64,000 nucleotides of DNA from AP-15 sp963702685 (GTDB lineage Bacteria; Pseudomonadota; Alphaproteobacteria; ATCC43930; CGMCC-115725), in the NCBI GenBank assembly GCA_963702685.1, contig CAVPDQ010000009.1:434001-498000 (forward strand), read 5' to 3'. Position numbers and translations under genes: made by a program. Positions 17,717-25,972 of this stretch are shown here, in pieces (the first letter of the stretch is position 1; each line of letters starts with the position of its first letter). The notes under the pieces were generated by a model that did not search any database, was not told the DNA's origin, and saw nothing but the letters and a program-made list of their open reading frames with translations.

Positions 17717-18103
17717 GTGGTATAACGGCTAGTAGCCAGTGATGGGCGCTTCCCGCGATCAGGAGGATCAAAGTCACGCGGAAGAATATCCTGAAGGCCG
17801 CGCACCTCGGCTCGGTGACTGATGTCCTCACGGGCCGACTGGTGAAAACACTGAGGGGCACCTTTCCGGCGCGCGATTGGTCGATCGGGATTTTCTTGCG
17901 CCGAAACCAGCCAAGCCCCGTATCTAATGGGACCTTCACGCTGTCGGCGATCCAGCCGGCGATCATCAGGGACTCGGTTACCGTCACGGCGCCGACATCG
18001 GCGAGCCCGTCGACCAGCGCTCCTACCAGCACGCAGCGCTCCGTGGCCCGACTCAGCGCGCGATACGCCACAAGCCATGGCGCAGCGGTGCAGCCGTCAC
18101 AGA
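17717..18103. other. Stretch without a recognised gene
   Basis: The HtrA N-terminal frame stays open here on the minus strand down to 17709. It reads segments such as LVGALVDGLADVGAVTVTES and FFRVTLILLIAGSAHHW. I see no start signal or family match. It may be a relic or chance open frame, given the high GC. The HtrA gene proper ends at 18104 in another frame. Confidence 0.35.
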
Positions 18104-19115
18104 TCAGGCCGCCGGGCGTGGCGCCGTCTCGCGCGGGGTCACCATGACCTCCAGCTTTTGCGACAGGCGCAGCACGGTGAACGGCACCGGCAGGCCGACT
18201 CGCTCCTCGTTCATCAGCCGGTGCAGCTCGTCGATGTCGGCGACGGGGATGCCGTCGGCGGCGACGATGATGTCGCCGCTGTGCAGCCCGGCAGCGCGCG
18301 CCGCCCCGTCGGGTGCGGTCGATTGGATGCGCACGGCGGTCTCGCGCGGCAATTCGTGAAAGCGCACGACGCGGCGCGGCAACGGCACATTCTGCCCGGC
18401 GACCCCGATATAGGAGCGCTGCACCCGGCCGTCGCGAATGAGGCGCGAGGCCACGAACTCGACCGTCGCGGCCGAGATCGAAAAGCAGATGCCCTGGGCC
18501 ATGCCGATGATCGCGGTGTTGATGCCGACGACCTCGCCCGAAGCGGTGACGAGCGGCCCGCCCGAATTCCCCGGGTTCAAGCGCCGCGTCGGTCTGGATC
18601 ACGCTGTCGATCAGCCGCCCCGAGCGGCTGCGCAACGAGCGGCCGAGGGCGCTGACGACACCGGCCGTCACCGTGCACTGAAACCCGAACGGGTTGCCGA
18701 TCGCGATCACCAGCTGGCCGACCTTGAGCCGCCGCGAATCGCCGAGCCGGGCAAAGGCCGAGGCTTCGCCGTCGAGCCGCAGCACCGCGAGATCGGTGTC
18801 GGGGTCGTCGCCGACGAGATTGGCGCGCAGGCTGCGGCCATCGGGGAAGGCCGCCTCGATCTTCTTGGCGCCTGATACGACGTGGCTGTTGGTCAGGACA
18901 TAGGCGTCGGGGGTGAAGACGACACCCGAGCCGGCGCCGCCGGCGCCGTCCTTCAGGCCGCTGACCTGGAGGTGAAGGACGGCCGGGCCGACCTTTTCCA
19001 CGGCACCCGTTACGGCGCGCGAATAGGCGTCGAGAAGAGCGGCGTCGTCGGATGGCGGCGAGCTTTCCGGCCGGCCCCCGCCGGCGGGGCCGCCGATGGA
19101 ATTGAGATAAGCCAT
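18104..19115 (-). CDS. HtrA/DegP-like serine protease with PDZ domain (one-base frameshift)
   Basis: Trypsin-fold protease of about 336 residues. The catalytic His is in YVLTNSHVVSGAKKIE, the Asp in DPDTDLAVLRLDG and the Ser in NPGNSGGPLVTASGEVVGIN. A single PDZ domain follows (SYIGVAGQNVPLP, AARAAGLHSGDIIVAADGIP). No signal peptide is seen at the N-terminus, which is low-complexity (GGPAGGGRPESSPPS), so it may act in the cytoplasm. The frame breaks at 18578-18580, exactly before the catalytic motif: CTTGAAC in place of CTGAAC. Deleting one T restores DAALNPGNSGG. It is divergent from ssb, with AAGGAA before its ATG. Confidence 0.88.
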
Positions 19116-19207
19116 GATCGATTTCCTTGTGGATAAGAATAAAGTGGGAACACATATCGGGTTTGGTAAGATGCAGCTTCAGGCGACCAAAAGCGGAGGG
19201 CGAGCCC

Positions 19208-19720
19208 ATGGCTGGCAGCGTCAACAAGGTGATCCTCATCGGCAATCTCGGCCGCGACCCGGAGGTGCGCTCGACCCAGGACGGGCGGCGCGTCGCCAAT
19301 TTCACGCTGGCGACCTCGGAGAGCTGGCGCGACCGGACGTCCGGCGAGCGCAAGGAGCGCACCGAATGGCACCGCGTCGTAATCTTCAACGAGCGGCTGA
19401 CCGAGATCGCCGAGAAGTATTTACGCAAGGGCTCGAAGGTCTATCTCGAAGGCGCCTTGCAAACCCGCAAATGGGCCGACCAGCAGGGTCAGGAGCGCTA
19501 CACGACCGAAATCGTGCTGAACAATTTCGCCGGCCAGCTGACCATGCTCGACACCGCCCGCAGCGCCGCACCGGCCGAGGGCGGCTACGACGACGACTAC
19601 CGCGACGGCGGCGGCGGCAGCTTCGCCAACGACCCGGCGCCCCGCTCTACCCCCAGCGCACCCGCCCGCGGCGGCCCGCGCAAGCCGGTCGACGATCTCG
19701 ACGACGACATCCCGTTCTAA
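19208..19720 (+). CDS. ssb: Single-stranded DNA-binding protein
   Basis: OB-fold protein that coats single-stranded DNA in replication and repair; it acts as a tetramer. The 170 residues begin AGSVNKVILIGNLGRDPEVR, include RRVANFTLATSESW and KYLRKGSKVYLEGAL, and end in the acidic protein-docking tip DLDDDIPF after a glycine/proline-rich linker. GGAGG lies upstream of the ATG at 19208. In many alphaproteobacteria ssb is next to uvrA; here uvrA is 12 kb to the left, with a broken copy of its start region in between. No good LexA box is visible upstream. Confidence 0.97.
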   Translation: MAGSVNKVILIGNLGRDPEVRSTQDGRRVANFTLATSESWRDRTSGERKERTEWHRVVIFNERLTEIAEKYLRKGSKVYLEGALQTRKWADQQGQERYTTEIVLNNFAGQLTMLDTARSAAPAEGGYDDDYRDGGGGSFANDPAPRSTPSAPARGGPRKPVDDLDDDIPF

Positions 19721-19770
19721 AGCCCGGCGGAAAAATGCGCGTCTTTCGTCTTCATCCCCCGCCTTCGCGA

Positions 19771-19887
19771 GGGCAGGCTCTGCGAGACGGCCGCCCTAAG
19801 GCGGCCTCCTCAGGATGAGTGCTTTTCTATTTCAATGGGCTACCTCATCCTGAGGAGGCCCGAAGGGCCGTCTCGAAGAGCCTGCCC
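19771..19887. repeat. Interspersed palindromic element, family B
   Basis: Long inverted repeat after ssb. The left arm contains GGCAGGCTCTGCGAGACGGC and CTCCTCAGGATGAG. The right arm contains CTCATCCTGAGGAG and CCGTCTCGAAGAGCCTGCC. A 23-base spacer separates the arms. A second, shorter copy is at 28347-28445. It could end ssb transcription by forming a hairpin, but it has no T-tract. Confidence 0.8.
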
Positions 19888-19971
19888 TGCAGCCACGGTC
19901 TGCCCGCTATTACCCGACTTTTTCATCAGCCTGCGAAGGCCGCGACCCGATTTGCGGCTGTGCCGAGAAGG

Positions 19972-20670
19972 TCAGTGGGCGCCGAACTGGGTTTTGCCAA
20001 AGTAGTTTTCGCGTTCGGTGTCGGTGATCGCGCCGCGGCGGGCGCGGTCGGCCAGGACCTTGATGCCGCGCTGCACCGCCGGGCGCGCCGCAACCTCTTC
20101 GAACCAGCGCTTGATTCCGGGAAACTCGGCGAGGTCGATGCCACGCCGGCCGGCGCCGCGCATCCACGGGAAGGTGATGATGTCGGCCATGCTGTATTCG
20201 TCGCCGGCGAGCCAATGCGCCTCCGCCAGGCGGTGCTCGAGCACTCGGTGCAGCCGCTTGACCTCGCTGGCATAGCGTTCGATCGCGTAGGGGATCTTTT
20301 CGACGGCGTATGACGCAAAGTGGTTCCACTGGCCGAACATCGGGCCGATCCCGCCCATCTGGAACATCATCCATTCGAGGCATTTGTAGCGCCCGATCGG
20401 GTCCTTCGGGATCAATTTGCCGCCGGTCTTTTCCGACAGGTAAATCAGGATCGCCGCCAATTCGAACAACGTGAGCGGCTTGCCGCCGGGGCCGTCGGGA
20501 TCGACAATCGCCGGGATGCGGTGATTGGGCGTGATCTTCAGGAATTCGGGCTTGAACTGGTCGCCGGCGCCGATATTGACCGGGATCACCTGGTATTCGA
20601 GGCCCAATTCTTCGAGCGCGATATGCACCTTGTGCCCGTTTGGCGTCGGCCAGCTCCAAACTTCCAACAT
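19972..20670 (-). CDS. Glutathione S-transferase family protein
   Basis: Cytosolic GST-fold protein of 232 residues, likely of the disulfide-bond-reductase-like (YfcG/YghU) type. The thioredoxin-like half has WSWPTPNGHKVHIALEELGL, then NHRIPAIVDPDGPGGKPLTL and FELAAILIYLSEKTG. The helical half has EWMMFQMGGIGPMFGQWNHF and WLAGDEYSMADIITFPW. The motif TPNGHK (Thr/Asn near the active site) is typical of YfcG-like proteins. The ATG at 20670 follows GGGAG. Substrate unknown. Confidence 0.9.
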   Translation of the reverse strand: MLEVWSWPTPNGHKVHIALEELGLEYQVIPVNIGAGDQFKPEFLKITPNHRIPAIVDPDGPGGKPLTLFELAAILIYLSEKTGGKLIPKDPIGRYKCLEWMMFQMGGIGPMFGQWNHFASYAVEKIPYAIERYASEVKRLHRVLEHRLAEAHWLAGDEYSMADIITFPWMRGAGRRGIDLAEFPGIKRWFEEVAARPAVQRGIKVLADRARRGAITDTERENYFGKTQFGAH

Positions 20671-20833
20671 TGCTGATACTCCCGCGATCGTGCGGCTCGC
20701 CGAGAACGATGTCATTGCGCCGGTCACGACGCAAACTCTTGTCGGCGACCTCTATGGAGGTTGATTGGTCAACCAGACTTGACCATCTGCCTGCGCATAA
20801 AGCCCAGCTATACCAAGGATACGGAGACCGCAA

Positions 20834-21123
20834 ATGGTGTGTCGGATCAATATCGCCGAAGCAAAAGCCAAGCTGTCCGCACTGCTCGATCGCGCGCTGG
20901 CCGGCGAGGAGATCGTGATCGCCCGGGCGGGCAAGCCGTTGGCACGGCTGGTTCCGGTGAAGCGCGTATGGAGCCGCGAAAGCCGGGAGCCTGGCGGGGC
21001 TGGGCGGCCTCTATTCCGACCGAGGTCTTCCTCGCGCCGATGGATCCCGAAGATCTCGATGCCGCCGAAGGCAAATTCACCGACGATTTCGGCATCACGC
21101 GGCCACGATCCGCAAAACCGTGA
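20834..21123 (+). CDS. Phd-type antitoxin of a Phd/PIN pair (one-base frameshift)
   Basis: Antitoxin starting RINIAEAKAKLSALLDRALA and GEEIVIARAGKPLARLVPV, the Phd/YefM DNA-binding domain. At 20970-20971 a missing G shifts the frame. With it restored the protein reads VWEPRKPGAWRGWAASIPTE, then DPEDLDAAEGKFTDDFG, and stops at 21121-21123. That tail is the usual toxin-binding end. The stop overlaps the GTG of the toxin by four bases (GTGA), as in intact modules. About 96 residues when corrected. Confidence 0.75.
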
Positions 21124-21498
21124 GGCTGCTGCTCGATACCCACACGGTCTTGTGGTGGCTCATCCGATGATCCGCGGCTAGCGACTGCAGCGCGGAGGGC
21201 GATCGCCAATTCGGCGAATCAGCTCCTCGTCAGCGCGATCGTCGGTTACGAGATCTCCTATAAGCAAAAGCTCGGGCGGCTGCCGCTGCTGCCCGAGAGC
21301 CTGCCGCGACGATTTCTCAGGGAAAGCATCGAAGTGTTGCCGGTTTCGCTCGACCACGCAGTCGCCGCGGCAGAGCTGCCGGGGCCGCATCGCGACCCTT
21401 GGGACCGAATCATGATGGCGCAGGCGCTGGCCGAAGGGCTGACCGTGCTGACCGTCGATCCGATATTTGCCGGGTACGGCGTTGCGGTGCTGTGGTAG
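21120..21498 (+). CDS. PIN-domain toxin (VapC-like) with a one-base frameshift
   Basis: Ribonuclease toxin of the PIN superfamily. It starts GTG at 21120 with LLLDTHTVLWWL, which contains the first catalytic Asp. One extra base near 21161-21165 then creates an early TGA. In the shifted frame it continues SDDPRLATAARRAIANSANQ, LLVSAIVGYEISYKQKLGRL with the conserved Glu, HRDPWDRIMMAQALAEGLTV with the DR-D-x-x-A-type acidic residues, and ends at 21496-21498. Length fits (about 125 residues). Real inactivation or sequencing error cannot be decided here. Confidence 0.75.
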
Positions 21499-21499
21499 C

Positions 21500-21994
21500 T
21501 CAGGCGTCGCCCAAATCCTCGGTGGCGAGGCGGTGCAGCGCCGCTTCGTCGGCGCCGTAGCGCAGCCACTCGCCGAGATGGGACATCCCGAGCCGGCGGT
21601 AGAAGCCGCGCGCCGGGTTCCAGTCGAGCACCTGGAAATCGAGCCGTCCCCAGCCGCGCTCGAGCGCGATCGCGGCGAGCCGCGCCATCAATCGCCGCCC
21701 GACACCTCGCCCGCGGGCTGTCTCGGTGACGTAAATGTCTTCGAGATACATCCCCGGCCGCCCGAGCCAGGTCGAAAACCGCGGGTGAAAGAGCGCCAAG
21801 CCGACAGCCTCGCCGTCGAGAAAGGCAAGGATCGCCTCGAAATGGCGCTCGCCGCCAAAACCCCAGCGGCGCAAATCGTCCTCGCTCGCGACGACCGCCG
21901 CGGGGGCGCGCTCGTATTCGGCCAAGCCGCGGATCAGCGCCAGGATCGTTGCCACGTCCTCGGCGGTGGCGAAGCGGACCGCGATCTCGCTCAT
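21500..21994 (-). CDS. GNAT-family N-acetyltransferase
   Basis: Acetyl-CoA-dependent N-acetyltransferase of 164 residues. Signature regions are VRFATAEDVATILALIRGLA at the N-terminus, YLEDIYVTETARGRGVGRRL (acetyl-CoA-binding R/Q-x-x-G-x-G/A) and DFQVLDWNPARGFYRRLG. The sequence resembles the diamine (spermidine/spermine-type) acetyltransferase group. Its ATG overlaps the stop of the upstream racemase gene (ATGA, 21991-21994), so the pair is translationally coupled. Substrate is inferred only. Confidence 0.88.
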   Translation of the reverse strand: MSEIAVRFATAEDVATILALIRGLAEYERAPAAVVASEDDLRRWGFGGERHFEAILAFLDGEAVGLALFHPRFSTWLGRPGMYLEDIYVTETARGRGVGRRLMARLAAIALERGWGRLDFQVLDWNPARGFYRRLGMSHLGEWLRYGADEAALHRLATEDLGDA

Positions 21995-22758
21995 CGCTCG
22001 CGCCACTCGCGCGGAGCACTGCCGGGCGGGCCGAAATCGCGCGGCAGCAGCCCGGCATGGAACCAGCCGATAAAGGCGTAGATGTCGAAGACCGGCAGCC
22101 CGAGCCGCTCGCGCAGCGCACGCGCATAAGGCGCCATGTTGGTGCATTCGAGCACCACCGCGCCGATATCGCGATGCGCGGCCACGAGCGCATCGCCGGC
22201 ATCGAGGATGTCGTGCTCGGCCGCGGCGGCGTCGAGCCGCTCCTCGTTGCCGAGCATGACGCGGGTGAATTCGCGGCCGTTGTCGGTGCCGGCAATCGGT
22301 GTCGTCGGGTCGGCGCCGGCCGCGACCAGGTGCTCGGAGCTCAGGCTGGCGGCGCTGACGGTCAGCACCCCGACCCGCTTGCCCGGCGGCAGCAGGCGCT
22401 CGATCAACGGGATCTGCATCAGGCTCGAGGTCGCGACCGGCACCCCCGCATGGGCGGCGATCTCGCGCTGAAACAGCGACAGGAAGCCGCAATTGGTGGT
22501 GATGCCGTCGGCGCCGAGGCTGGCGAGCTCGCCCGCTGCATCGAGAAACCGGTCGAGCAGACCCGCCGCCCGCTCGCGCACGACCCGCTGCGGCGAGGCG
22601 CCCGGCACCACCTTGTACAGCACCGGGAAGGGCCAGGTCGCGGCGTTCCCCATATCGCCCGGTATCCGCGGAAACCGAGCTTCCAGCATCAATATCCCGA
22701 GCCGCGCGCCATAGACCGGCTTCCCACCCCAGGCGATGCGCGAGTTTGTCTCTCTCAT
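21991..22758 (-). CDS. Aspartate/glutamate racemase-family protein
   Basis: Protein of about 255 residues with the two-cysteine racemase fold. The first catalytic-site region is GADGITTNCGFLSLFQREIA, the second is DIGAVVLECTNMAPYARALR. Between them lie VGVLTVSAASL and the ligand loop. Family members act as amino-acid racemases, hydantoin racemases or maleate isomerases. The start was set at an ATG at 22758 preceded by GGGAA; a GTG at 22779 is possible. It is coupled to the GNAT gene. A hydantoin or amino-acid role would suit the D-amino-acid genes at 24.7-28.3 kb, but this is inference. Confidence 0.82.
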   Translation of the reverse strand: MRETNSRIAWGGKPVYGARLGILMLEARFPRIPGDMGNAATWPFPVLYKVVPGASPQRVVRERAAGLLDRFLDAAGELASLGADGITTNCGFLSLFQREIAAHAGVPVATSSLMQIPLIERLLPPGKRVGVLTVSAASLSSEHLVAAGADPTTPIAGTDNGREFTRVMLGNEERLDAAAAEHDILDAGDALVAAHRDIGAVVLECTNMAPYARALRERLGLPVFDIYAFIGWFHAGLLPRDFGPPGSAPREWRER

Positions 22759-22870
22759 CGGCAATTCCCATCGCGCCACCGGCGCGCTAGATTAGCCCGC
22801 CCCACGTGCTTGCGGCAACGGCCGGTCCGGCCGACGCGGGGACGGGAAGCGACACGCCGAGGGAGTGGTT

Positions 22871-23197
22871 ATGCCGAAATACTGCCTGATCGAATCGCGC
22901 GACCCGTTCGATTCGAACGACACGAATTTTTGCCAGGGCCTGGCGCGGCAGCTCGCCGCCGCCAACAACGACGTGACTTTGTTTCTGGTGCAAAACGGGG
23001 TCTTGCCGGCGCGCGCGGGTGCCAAATCGGGCGATCTTTCGAGCCTCGCCGGGGCTGGCGTCAAGGTGCTCGCCGATGCGTTCTCGCTGCGCGAGCGCGG
23101 CATCGACGAAAGACGCCTGGCGAGCGGGGTTTCGGCCGCACCCCTCGAAATCGTGCTCGACGCTCTCGCCGAGGGCGCCAAAGTCATTTGGCACTGA
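22871..23197 (+). CDS. DsrE-family protein 1
   Basis: Protein of 108 residues of the DsrE/TusD fold. It shows NFCQGLARQLAAANNDVTLF, LVQNGVLPARAG, VKVLADAFSLRERGIDERRL and a hydrophobic end VLDALAEGAKVIWH. This fold carries persulfide sulfur or binds flavin-like ligands in sulfur relay. A single cysteine is present near residue 20, not at the usual DsrE position. GAGGGAG precedes the ATG. It is the first of three DsrE-like genes in a row followed by a cupin. Confidence 0.8.
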   Translation: MPKYCLIESRDPFDSNDTNFCQGLARQLAAANNDVTLFLVQNGVLPARAGAKSGDLSSLAGAGVKVLADAFSLRERGIDERRLASGVSAAPLEIVLDALAEGAKVIWH

Positions 23198-23208
23198 AGG
23201 AGAAGAGC

Positions 23209-23622
23209 ATGGCGGACAAAAAGACCATCACCATCGCGATCATGGACGCGCCCTACGAAAGCGCGCGCTCGACGACGGCCTTGCGGCTTTTGGACCTCGC
23301 CGCCAAGCGCGGCTGGAACATCAACGTCTTCGCCTATGAGGGCGCGGTGCTGCAGCCCTTTGCCGCGCAGAAGGCGCATCCGAACGCGGTGCACGGCCGC
23401 TCGGTCGAGGAAGAAAACCACTTTCTGCCCAAGGACGCGGTTGCGGCGCTGATCCGAGAGGCGGCCGATCACGGCGGCAAGATCGACTGGGTCAATTGCG
23501 GGCTCTGCGCCGATGAGCGCGGCGCCGCCGACGCGGTCCCCGGCGTGCGCCGCGGCGCCCCGGCCGATTTCTGGAAAATGGCCGAGGGGTCCGACAACAC
23601 GCTGGTCATCGCGACGCGCTGA
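23209..23622 (+). CDS. DsrE-family protein 2
   Basis: Protein of 137 residues of the DsrE/DsrF fold, opening TITIAIMDAPYESARSTTAL, then RLLDLAAKRGWNINVFAYEG. The conserved segment WVNCGLCADERGAADAVPG holds two cysteines (about C98 and C101) at the position where DsrE/TusD proteins carry the active persulfide cysteine. AAGGAG lies before the ATG. It begins 11 bp after gene 1 and ends 11 bp before gene 3, so one operon is likely. Confidence 0.8.
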   Translation: MADKKTITIAIMDAPYESARSTTALRLLDLAAKRGWNINVFAYEGAVLQPFAAQKAHPNAVHGRSVEEENHFLPKDAVAALIREAADHGGKIDWVNCGLCADERGAADAVPGVRRGAPADFWKMAEGSDNTLVIATR

Positions 23623-23633
23623 GGAAGAGAGCC

Positions 23634-24014
23634 ATGAAGACCTTGAGCATTATCGAAAGCGCCTATCGCGCGACGATCGAGGAGCAGGACGACACGATCG
23701 TATGGCTGCACGGCGCGATGAAGGGGGCCGGCGCGGAAATTGCCCTGCTGCTGCGCGGCAACACCGTCAATTATCTGGTCAAGGGTCAGAACGCCGCCGG
23801 GCTCGCTTTTGGCGATTGGCGGCAGACCCAGCCGCCGCAGGTCGCCGAGGACCTCGAAGGGCTCGCCGGCAAAGGTGTCGAGATCTTTTATGTCAGCGAG
23901 GATTTGGCCGAGCGCGGCATCGAGCGCGGCGAGCTGATCGGCGCCGCCAAGCCGGTCGCGCGTGGCGCCGTCGCCGATCTCGTCGGCCGTCACGACCGCG
24001 TCTGGTACTGGTAG
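23634..24014 (+). CDS. DsrE-family protein 3
   Basis: Protein of 126 residues, third DsrE-like member. Blocks are TLSIIESAYRATIEEQDDTI, VWLHGAMKGAGAEIALLLRG and VEIFYVSEDLAERGIERGEL, ending HDRVWYW. No cysteine is present, so it is likely a structural partner, comparable to the non-catalytic subunits of DsrEFH or TusBCD hexamers. The heteromer is inference from gene order. GAGGAAGAG precedes the ATG. Confidence 0.75.
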   Translation: MKTLSIIESAYRATIEEQDDTIVWLHGAMKGAGAEIALLLRGNTVNYLVKGQNAAGLAFGDWRQTQPPQVAEDLEGLAGKGVEIFYVSEDLAERGIERGELIGAAKPVARGAVADLVGRHDRVWYW

Positions 24015-24048
24015 CCGCCCCGATCATCTGGCGGAGGGGGAAACAGCG

Positions 24049-24531
24049 ATGGCGGACGAGACAAAGGCGACGGCGATCGAAGCGAGCTCGGTGCCCGTCG
24101 CCCGCCCCGGCCGCGGCTATCCCGAGCCTTTTGCCGCGCGGGTCGCGGGGCGGGTGCGCCACCCGCTCGGCGATTTCTTCGGGCTCTCCAATTTCGGGGT
24201 CAATTTGACGCGCCTGCCGCCGGGCGGCATGTCGGCCTTACGCCATACCCATTCGCGCGAAGACGAGCTCATTTACATCGTCGAGGGCGAGCCGGTCCTG
24301 GTCACCGACGCCGGCGAGACGGCGCTGCGCCCCGGCATGTGCGCCGGCTTCAAAGCCGGCTCGGGCGATGGCCACCATCTCCTGAACCGCAGCGCGCGCG
24401 ATGTGGTCTATCTCGAAATCGGCAACCGCGACCCCGGCGACACCGTCGTCTACCCCGACGACGACATCGGCCGCGCCCTCTCCCCCGACGGCGCCCGCCA
24501 CTTCGTCCACCGCGACGGCCGGCCTTACTAA
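24049..24531 (+). CDS. Cupin-domain protein of the DsrE-like operon
   Basis: Single cupin of 160 residues. Motif 1 (RHTHSREDELIYIVEGEPVL) has the two metal histidines and the glutamate. Motif 2 region is GMCAGFKAGSGDGHHLLNRS with the final histidine. The C-terminal GDTVVYPDDDIGRALSPDG and FVHRDGRPY match cupins of the anti-sigma-like or sugar-related hypothetical type. GGAGGGGG precedes its ATG, 34 bp after the third DsrE gene. A small thiol or sulfur substrate would fit the context but is not shown. Confidence 0.85.
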   Translation: MADETKATAIEASSVPVARPGRGYPEPFAARVAGRVRHPLGDFFGLSNFGVNLTRLPPGGMSALRHTHSREDELIYIVEGEPVLVTDAGETALRPGMCAGFKAGSGDGHHLLNRSARDVVYLEIGNRDPGDTVVYPDDDIGRALSPDGARHFVHRDGRPY

Positions 24532-24689
24532 AGCGCGATCCGTTCAGGTCGACATCAGCCCGTCAGCCCCCTCACCCTTCCCTCTCCCTCCAATTGGGGG
24601 AGAGGGTTGCGAAGGGTTGGCGAGGCATCGCCGAGCCTTACCCGAAGCTGGGTGAGGGGGGCTCTACCTGATCGGATCATGCTTTAAAG
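24532..24689. repeat. Nested inverted repeats, family C
   Basis: An outer pair (AAAGCGCGATCCGTTCAGGT and ACCTGATCGGATCATGCTTT) encloses an inner palindrome that opens AGCCCCCTCACCC and closes GGGTGAGGGGGGCT at 24565-24662. It fills the gap between two convergent genes and can form a long hairpin. This sequence type is frequent in alphaproteobacterial intergenic DNA. Confidence 0.75.
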
Positions 24690-24706
24690 GGACGCGTTCA
24701 CCGCTC

Positions 24707-25960
24707 TTAGCGAAAGCGGGCGGGGGAGAAGGGGGTGATGTCGATCGCGGGCGGGCGGCCGGTGACGAGGTCGGCGACGAGGCGGCCGGTCATCGGGGCG
24801 GCGGTCATGCCGACATGGCCGTGGCCAAAGGCGTAGATCACATCGGGCGTGGCGCTCGATGGGCCGAGCACCGGGAGCGAGTCGGGGAGGCTCGGGCGGT
24901 GGCCCATCCACACCGAGATTTGCTCCTCGGGATGCTCGGCGGCGAGGCCGGGCAGCATTTTGCGGCCCTGCTCCAATAGAATGCGCGCGCGGCGCCAGTC
25001 GGGCGGTGCGGCGAGGCCCGCCAGTTCGACCGTGCCGGCAAACCGCAGCCCGGTATCCATCGGGGTCGCGACGAACTTGCCGTCGGCATCGGCGGTCGGG
25101 ATGCGCGGCATGACTTCCGGGTCGCGGATCATCAGGTGATAGCCGCGCTCGCTTTCGAGCGGGACCTTGTCGCCGAGGGACGCGGCGAGCGGCTTCGACC
25201 AGGCGCCGGCGCACACCACGGCAGCGTCGGCCGGAAGCTCGCCCTCGCTGGTGCGGATCGCGGCGAGCCGCCGGCCGTCGAGGCGGAACCCCAATGCCCG
25301 CGCCCGCTCCAGCCGCCCGCCCGAGCGCAGCACATGGTCGAGGAGCCGCTGCACCAGGCCGAGCGGGTTTGAGGTATGGCCGTTTTCGCGCACCAGGATG
25401 CCGCGCACATAGTCGCGCGACAATGCCGGCTCGAGCTGGCGCAATTCGTCGGCGTCGAATTCGTCGATCTCGACCCCGTTCTCGCGCCGCAATTCCCAGG
25501 CGAGGCGCTCCTTCTGCGGCCCCTCCGGCGAGCGGTAGACATAAAGGTGGCCGAGGCGGTGCACCAAATCCTCGGCGCCGGCGTCGCGGACGAGCGGCGT
25601 CAGCGCTTCGAGGGTGGCGCCGACCAGCGGGCGCAACGCGCGCGCCTGGGCGTGCACCTTCTCGATCGTGCCGGCGCGGACAAAGCGCCACAGCCACGGT
25701 GCTGCGGCCGGCAAATGCGACCAGCGCAAGGATAAGGGCCCGAGCGGGTCGAAGAGCCAGCCCGGCACCTTCCACATCACCCCCGGCATCGACACCGGGG
25801 TGACCGACGAGGCATTGAGCGCGCCGGCATTGCCAAAGGAGGCACCCTGGCCGGGCTCGCCCGCCTCGACGATAAACACCTCGTGCCCGTCGCGCTGCAA
25901 CCAGCTCGCCACGCACACGCCGACCATGCCGGCGCCGATCACCCCGACCCGTCGCGGCAC
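24707..25960 (-). CDS. DadA-like D-amino-acid dehydrogenase / FAD oxidoreductase
   Basis: FAD-dependent amine oxidoreductase of 417 residues, DAO/DadA family, that oxidises D-amino acids to keto acids. It starts GTG at 25960 after GAGGAGG and has the Rossmann motif VGVIGAGMVGVCVASWLQRD. Other blocks are GASFGNAGALNASSVTPVSM (typical of DadA), VVCAGAWSKPLAASLGDKVP, ERGYHLMIRDPEVMPRIPTA, and the closing GHRPSLPDSLPVLGPSSATP with FGHGHVGMTAAP. It follows an LLM oxidoreductase and lies near a D-carbamoylase gene, which suits D-amino-acid use. Confidence 0.9.
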   Translation of the reverse strand: MPRRVGVIGAGMVGVCVASWLQRDGHEVFIVEAGEPGQGASFGNAGALNASSVTPVSMPGVMWKVPGWLFDPLGPLSLRWSHLPAAAPWLWRFVRAGTIEKVHAQARALRPLVGATLEALTPLVRDAGAEDLVHRLGHLYVYRSPEGPQKERLAWELRRENGVEIDEFDADELRQLEPALSRDYVRGILVRENGHTSNPLGLVQRLLDHVLRSGGRLERARALGFRLDGRRLAAIRTSEGELPADAAVVCAGAWSKPLAASLGDKVPLESERGYHLMIRDPEVMPRIPTADADGKFVATPMDTGLRFAGTVELAGLAAPPDWRRARILLEQGRKMLPGLAAEHPEEQISVWMGHRPSLPDSLPVLGPSSATPDVIYAFGHGHVGMTAAPMTGRLVADLVTGRPPAIDITPFSPARFR

Positions 25961-25972
25961 GGTCGGCCCTCC

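Noticed and set aside
19128..19136. TGTGGATAA, a perfect DnaA box near ssb
   Set aside because: A single 9-bp site without a cluster, AT-rich unwinding region or dnaA/dnaN neighbours; chance occurrence is likely.
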